From Heterotrichella gracilis (lineage: Eukaryota; Sar; Xanthophyceae; Tribonematales; Xanthonemataceae): DNA of 64,000 bases. Below are positions 58,785-64,000 of this stretch, piece after piece. The stretch is taken from contig JAULBX010001891.1 in assembly GCA_032358255.1 (NCBI GenBank), positions 62,001-126,000 of the forward strand. The letters are read 5' to 3'. Numbering within the stretch: the stretch's first letter is position 1; each line of letters starts with the position of its first letter. Both the position numbers and the translations under genes were made by a program. The notes below the pieces were generated by a model. It was not told where the DNA came from, made no database searches, and saw nothing but the letters and a program-made list of their open reading frames with translations.

Positions 58785-59732
58785 TATCCTAATACCATGT
58801 CGTTGTGTGGCTCTAGGAAGTGTCATGTGATCCATTTCCAGGACGCTAAACAATTTCGCGCCTTCCAAACCCTAAACCCTAAATGCTGTCAGAGGTGCGA
58901 AGGGTCACCCATATTCCTTGATGTCGGACCTTACGCACTTGATTGAATCAGAGTGCAAAAGCCTCTATCTAACCTCAGGGGGCATGAAAGCCATTTGCGT
59001 CCCTAGGGCCTAGGGTCTAGGGTTTCTGAAGGCCGTCACGGTGCAATACCTGGCTGGGGTTGATTAAATGAATACTCACATAGTAGCCTATAACGATCCC
59101 GACTCTTGCGACAGTTGCGGATTGGTGAAGGAGTATGGTAACGTGGGATTTTAGTAACTGTGCACATCGCTACAACATGGTTCCGATGGCGCCAAAAAGC
59201 ATATGCATGCATAAGCACATGCATGCATGCGGCGGCAGCACTTGCCAGTGCAGCTCAACGGGGTTGTCTTCCCAGACACACATGCGACTGAGTGATCCAG
59301 AAACTAACTTTCATCGAACCCATGTGTCGAAATGAGTGATTATCTTCCTCACAGTCGAGCGTCAGACTGGGAACCCGACTCGCATGCCCCTCTGCGTTTG
59401 ACCTTTGTGCTGGGTGCCCCTGTGGGTTCGTCCTAGTGGGCAGCACCCAGAGAGTAATGCTGATTTCATTGCTTTATATCTGAGGGGAAACACAGAGCTC
59501 TTTGTTACAAATAGCTACTATATATAGCGCAGGCAAACGTTGTGAAGCTTCACTTCGAAGTGAAGGGCATGCCAGACTTGCAAGCTTGTGCGGAACAAGG
59601 TTGTCGTTCAGCCACTGCGCAGTTGCTGACTAAGGCAGCCCTGACCCTTTACAAGAAAAAAAATTTACAAGTTGCTCGTACTGTCAGCATTAGATTCAGT
59701 AAGTGCGAGCAGCAACAGGACACTGTTGACCG
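58785..59732. other. Region between the tandem paralogues
   Basis: Contains a short CCCTAAACCCTAAA tract near 58870, GGGCCTAGGGTCTAGGGTTT near 59010, and the second copy (59185-59450) of the upstream duplicated segment. It should include the promoter of paralogue 2. Confidence 0.5.
59185..59450. repeat. Upstream part of the tandem duplication, copy 2
   Basis: Matches 52197-52445 in the same order: the GCATATGCATGCATAAGCAC phrase, GGCGGCAGCA, GGGTTGTCTTCCCAG and TCCTAGTGGGCAG. Diverged by scattered substitutions and small indels. Confidence 0.85.
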
Positions 59733-62700
59733 ATGTCGTCCAGGTGGACCAGCGCGTCAGTGAAAGAGCTCAAAGCCTACCTGTCGAGCTGCAAGGTCGA
59801 CTTCTCTGCTTGTGTGGAAACAAGCGAGTTGGTGTGCCTGTGCCAGGCGAGCGAGAAGAGGCAGCGACAGCAGGTGCACCCCGGGTTGCCAAATGTTTCA
59901 GTGCATGCATGCATATGATGCCATGGCAATATTACTCACCGTTTGCGGTTTTAGAGCACTGAAAACAAAGAGACCCTTGTTAAATAGGCCATGATGGTGT
60001 CACACATCGCTGCAAACCCGTTTGCAAGACACCCACAGCAAGTTTCCCCTCAATTGAAGCTACCTTGCACGCCATTGCATGGATATCAGATGCTGTGCAC
60101 TCTGCCATAACACCAAGGACAACACACCTACCTTCCCTAATTATACCTAAAAGGGATGTGTGTGTTGATCCCTGTGACCAAGTTACACCTGGGTACCATA
60201 TGCAATGGTCATGGACACCTCAACCCAAAGCTTTTTAAATTAGGTGGCCAGAGCTAGACCTTCTGATACTACGCCCCACCTCCCAGCAGACCACGCCACC
60301 CCCAGGCACCTTTCAAGGCCCCACCACCCACCCTGATGACCCTCCATTGCTCAAGCTACCAGTGGTACGCGCTGGGCATATAGAAAGCATGCCAAATTTG
60401 GCAGGTACAGATTGACACTATTATATGCGCTGCTGATATCATGATGCGGGCGCCGGTCAGCGCACGCATGGCTTGCGCGTAGTCAGCAGGGCGTGCAATC
60501 TTCATGGAGCGACCACAAACAAGAAGCTACTAGGTAGCTCCTTGGGTAGATTATATCTTTACAAATGCGTCTGTCTATTTACAGCGGCCCCCGGGTTCTT
60601 TCTTTATTCGCCTATTCTCGATCAGTTTCATACCTTGTAACTTTTTACTGTGACATGACAGAATTCATCGTTCGTGGTGATTGTAGCACAGCAGTAGTGA
60701 AATGCATGTTGTGTACCACACATTGGCATGGCCTCTGGGGCACCTGCACGCCGCCCATCACTGCTCTTGGGTTTGAACCCTTTTGGCAAATAGGTAGGGC
60801 CTGCTAGACTGCCTTCTTCACCCAAAGCCCTGGTAGGGGGACCGCCTACTTTATTCATTGTTGATTGCGCCTGATCCCCTACGAGTGTGTTATCCCATGT
60901 TGACCTGCCTCCTAGGCTTGCTCTCTCTCACTCTGTCCTTCCTCTTCCTCAACCAACACCCTCACACTTATTATGACTCTTCTATATTTATTTTATATAC
61001 CTTATTCTATTTAGTTATATTACATTTGTATTATTTATTATGTTTGATGTTTCCCTACCAGGTTCCCCGTGTGGCGGATGATGAAATTCCAGGTCTGGAT
61101 GCCTTCATAGCCAGTGCACCCCCCCTCTTCCCGAATTTCGATAACACCACACCAAACGGGGCAAACCTGCAGCACCAGCACACACTGGCTATGGGCAAAC
61201 ACATGCAGAGTCGCGTGCTGGAGGAGGTAAACTACAGTCAAAATTGAATCCAGCTATGTCAAGGATTTGCTGAAGCTAACAGACATTTAATCGGGGCTAT
61301 GCTTAGATGCTATGCCCCTGTTACCCGCGCCATGTTCCACTGGTTGCTGCCCGGCCTGGCTGTGTTTACGTAATACAATATATTGTTTTGTTTCAATACA
61401 TAATGATTGCTGGTTGTGGTGCGCCGCCGTGTGTGGGTGCGTTTTGTTTCTTTCTTTCTTTCTAGCGTGTGATACAGTGACACATGTGACACGGTGGCCT
61501 GTGCATCAGTGACCCAATACTGTGACATATGAGCCACTTTGAGAGCGCTCTAACCCCTTTATGACCTTCATGTGCTGCAGAGCGCCCTGGGCAGCGAGCT
61601 GCGCAACATGTTGACACAGGGGGTTATTGACAACTGGCGGGCATGGTGCCTCTTTTTACAGCGCATGTCTCAAGCAGCCAGCCTTCCTAGATCATGCAGA
61701 TTGCGCATCTTGACGCCATGACCGCCCTGATGGTGGCACTGCGGGAGGGGTACACCTCGCCCCTGCGCCTGGACATGGGTGAGTGTCTGCATGTGCATGT
61801 GACACAAGCAATGCCAGGACAGGCCTGGGTGGCGCATTTTTGTGCAAGGCTGATTGCTGATCTGGCTTTCTTGCCGGAATGGATGGCCAAGGAATTATTC
61901 CAGGAATTATTTTATCATACATGCGGAACCCACATGTGCATCAGCGGGGATGTTGTGTATACTGCTCCCTCACCGCCCCTCCATCACCCAATGCTCACAC
62001 ACCGCCATGCTGTGTAGACCGCAGCCTCACCATCACCATGCGTGTCCCTGTAGAGCTTCTGCAAATGCGCATGGAGCAGTGCTCGCTCAGTGCTCGCTCA
62101 GTGCTCAATACTCGCTCAGTGCTTGCTGAGTGCTCAGTGCTCGCCCAGTGCTTGCTGAGTCACCATCGGCTCCTCTCCCGTACGCCCACTCACCACAGGT
62201 TGCTGCTCCATGCAGACCGCTGCCTCACCATCACCATGCTCCTGTACTCCATGCTCCCTGTGGTCGGCAGCGCACAAGGCCTGGTGGCCAACGGCGGCAT
62301 CGGAGTGATCACCAGCATGTTCCTGGACATCAGCCACCACATCCGCACCACCAGGGCCCCGCCCTCAGCCCACAACCAAAGCCTGTCCCAGCTGCTTGCG
62401 GTGCTGGATAACGTCCTCTCCATGGCGACCTATGTGGCGCACCCCTCGGGGCTGCCGTGGTCCCACCCCGACCTGGATGAAGGCAGACCTTTCATGTGGG
62501 AGGAGGCGGCTGCACTGGATGCCCAGGAGAGGCGGGCCATTAGGGATGCGGCGGGGCATGCAGGCCTGTGCAGGTAGGCTTTGTGTGGGGTTTAGGGTTT
62601 AGAGTTAGGGCCAAAGTTTATAACCCTTCCAGGGCATGCCAGCCTGTGACACCATTTCCTGTCAGCATAGCTTTTTCTTGGTTAATGATATAATACTGAT

Positions 62701-64000
62701 TTTTGTGGTAATGAGTCCTTTGTTTAGCTCTTACTCTTCCTTGTACATCTGGGTATTGCCTATGCACAGGTGGCTGGTGCGGCAGTGGCTGATCTGTAAA
62801 TATTCTTGACGTTTGTTCCACCACATACGAATATGCGCGGTGTTCTTCTAAGTATGCACCAGGTGTTGATATGGCAGAAGGCCATGTTTTCTTTTGTTGT
62901 GCTTTGTAGTTGCCCCCAGTTGAAACGATATGATTTGGTTTGTGCATAGGTGGCTGATACGTCAGGGAGTGATGGAGGAGTGCGCGGCATTCATCGCTGC
63001 AGAGATGGAGCACCCCCGCCCAGACAGGCACCAGCCAGTCAGCTCTTGGAAATTCCTCGTCAGTCCAGACGCCCCCACCCTCCCCCTGCTGAAATTCATG
63101 GCTCGGGTCATCCCCAGGGAAGCAGGGCCATTCTCCAGGGATAACAAAAAACTCCTCAGTGCGGCGTTGAAGCACAGCACTCAAACGCAATGCAGTTCCT
63201 GGTACACGCATGCCGCCGAGCTGGTCGCGGTACTGGCAGATCCAGACGTAGACATCATCCCCAGGACCAGCTTTCTGGCCATGGACGGCTTTGTGAGTTT
63301 CATCACTGGCCAGGATCCCCGCCCCACCCCACAGGGCTTTAAGGTCGACACCTTGAAAGCAATCCACAATGTGATGAGTAGCGAGCGCAGGCACCGGCAG
63401 CCTGACGTCAAGTCTGCCGTGGATTATAAAGCGCAGCTGGCGGTGCTGGTGCCATGGCTGGCGGGTATGGTGGATGGGAGCACCGGGCATATCTGTGTTC
63501 CTGATGCGGTCACTGCCCTCACCCAGCTGCTGCGCATGTATGAGGATTGGCAGGTGACAGATGAGCAGATGGAGGTAGGTCATGATCAAATTACAATTAA
63601 CAATCAAACAATCACAAATTTACTCACATGTATGATGATATCCTCATACATCGATGAGCAGGTGACAGATGAGCAGATGGAGGTGCGACACAGTTAATAT
63701 CATATTAAAGATATGATACTCACCATTACAGCACCATTTGCATGACATCACAATCGCTATTGTTCACTGTCAATGACCAGATGACGGATGAGCAGGTGGA
63801 GGTAGGTCACAAGCACAGTAGCAATACCGGGTAGTAACCTTACCCGGTTACAGTTAAGTTACAGTCACGTCACAATTGCAATCGCAGTTGCAATCGCAGT
63901 CAAATTAAAAGAATTCGAGGATGTACGAGGATGGGCAGATGGAGGTAGGCCACAAGCACCAAAAAAACACAGTCGCAAGATGGTAATTGCAACGGTTATA
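59733..64000 (+). CDS. Paralogue 2 of the SAP-like-domain family (3' end beyond window)
   Basis: Same exon plan as paralogue 1, about 7 kb to the left: 59733-59873, 60290-60364, 61062-61226, 61581-61778, 62216-62573, 62950-63574, then off the edge. Starts MSSRWTSASVKELKAYLSSC and continues with DDPPLLKLPV, EIPGLDAFI, REGYTSPLRLDM, SHHIRTTRA, GVMEECAAF and LTQLLRMYEDWQVTDEQMEV. It lacks the two stops and the extra intron of paralogue 1. However, exon 4 (61581-61778) is 16 nt shorter than its counterpart. Its first half (GSELRNMLTQGVIDNW) and second half (IAHLDAMTALMVALREGY) are in different frames, so either the splicing differs there or this copy is also damaged. Function unknown. Confidence 0.55.
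62005..62060 (+). repeat. Ghost copy of paralogue 2 exon 5 start
   Basis: TGTGTAGACCGCAGCCTCAC and CATCACCATGC copy the real acceptor and exon start at 62210-62245 (ATGCAGACCGCTGCCTCACC). No telomere-like spacer. Confidence 0.8.
62080..62160. repeat. Short minisatellite, AGTGCTCGCTC units
   Basis: Seven or so 10-11-nt units of the type GCTCAGTGCTCGCTCAGTGC, alternating with TTGCTGAGTGC, in the intron before exon 5 of paralogue 2. Confidence 0.9.
62750..62800 (+). repeat. Ghost copy of paralogue 2 exon 6 start
   Basis: TGCCTATGCACAGGTGGCTG followed by GTGCGGCAGTGGCTGATC copies the real acceptor and exon start at about 62940-62970. Confidence 0.75.
63640..63960 (+). repeat. Ghost donor-side copies after exon 6 of paralogue 2
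   Basis: The exon end GATGAGCAGATGGAG|GTAGGTCA at 63574 recurs as GATGAGCAGATGGAGGTGCGAC (near 63670), GATGAGCAGGTGGAGGTAGGTC (near 63790) and GATGGGCAGATGGAGGTAGGCC (near 63935). Each copy keeps a usable GT donor, and the last two keep CACAAGCAC after it. Confidence 0.85.

Noticed and set aside
54768-58900. CCCTAAA/TTTAGGG tracts as a sign of a chromosome end or subtelomere
   Set aside because: The tracts are short, interrupted, in both orientations, inside introns of ordinary genes across the whole window, and flanked by normal genes.
1-64000. Retroviral, LTR, Polinton or other virus-derived elements, LINEs and full DNA transposons
   Set aside because: I found no reverse transcriptase, integrase, transposase, capsid-like frames or long terminal repeats; only palindromes and a hairpin of possible MITE origin.

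Overview
The window is nuclear DNA of a GC-rich, intron-rich green alga. It shows plastid photorespiration (glycerate kinase with a transit-peptide-like N-terminus), an SBPase-type Calvin-cycle phosphatase, spliceosomal introns of about 70-500 nt with GT/GC-AG ends, and interstitial telomere-like motifs of the Arabidopsis/Chlorella type (TTTAGGG / CCCTAAA) rather than the Chlamydomonas TTTTAGGG type. A trebouxiophyte or another chlorophyte with TTTAGGG telomeres fits best; I cannot name a genus. Genes were rebuilt exon by exon by eye; intron phases were followed across each gene, and internal exon edges may be off by a base or so.

Layout: Nup98-Nup96 precursor nucleoporin (minus, running off the left edge); SBPase-type phosphatase (plus, 9.5-12.1 kb); a stray copy of the Nup98 GLEBS exon (13.3-13.5 kb); tRNA-Lys(UUU) (14.1 kb); prohibitin-2 (minus, 15.0-17.5 kb); a possible tiny membrane protein (19 kb); a roughly 1000-residue co-chaperone joining a PIH1-type CS domain to a membrane DnaJ/Jiv90 protein (minus, 20.3-27.2 kb); proteasome lid subunit RPN12 (minus, 28.4-30.3 kb); RNA polymerase III subunit RPC4 (plus, 31.3-35.4 kb); DHH1/DDX6 RNA helicase (minus, 37.2-39.2 kb); a DUF1764 protein (plus, 39.8-40.2 kb); glycerate 3-kinase (minus, 40.8-42.4 kb); IAH1-type GDSL esterase (minus, 43.2-45.5 kb); proteasome ATPase RPT4 (plus, 46.0-47.5 kb); a long low-complexity protein of unknown function (minus, 47.6-52.2 kb); and two tandem paralogues of an unrecognised SAP-like-domain family (plus, 52.7-58.8 and 59.7 to beyond 64 kb). 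Four gene pairs are divergent and share 0.5-1 kb promoter regions.

The housekeeping genes serve separate systems (nuclear pore, proteasome, Pol III, mRNA decay, mitochondrial prohibitin, carbon metabolism), so the window is an ordinary gene-rich arm and not an operon-like cluster. The unusual feature is in the introns. In at least six genes they hold arrays of truncated copies of the adjoining exon end ('ghost exons'), often separated by short CCCTAAA/TTTAGGG tracts. In the first tandem paralogue one such array has split an exon that is continuous in the second paralogue. Both splice sites of the new intron derive from a duplicated CAG|GT, which looks like intron gain by tandem duplication caught in the act.
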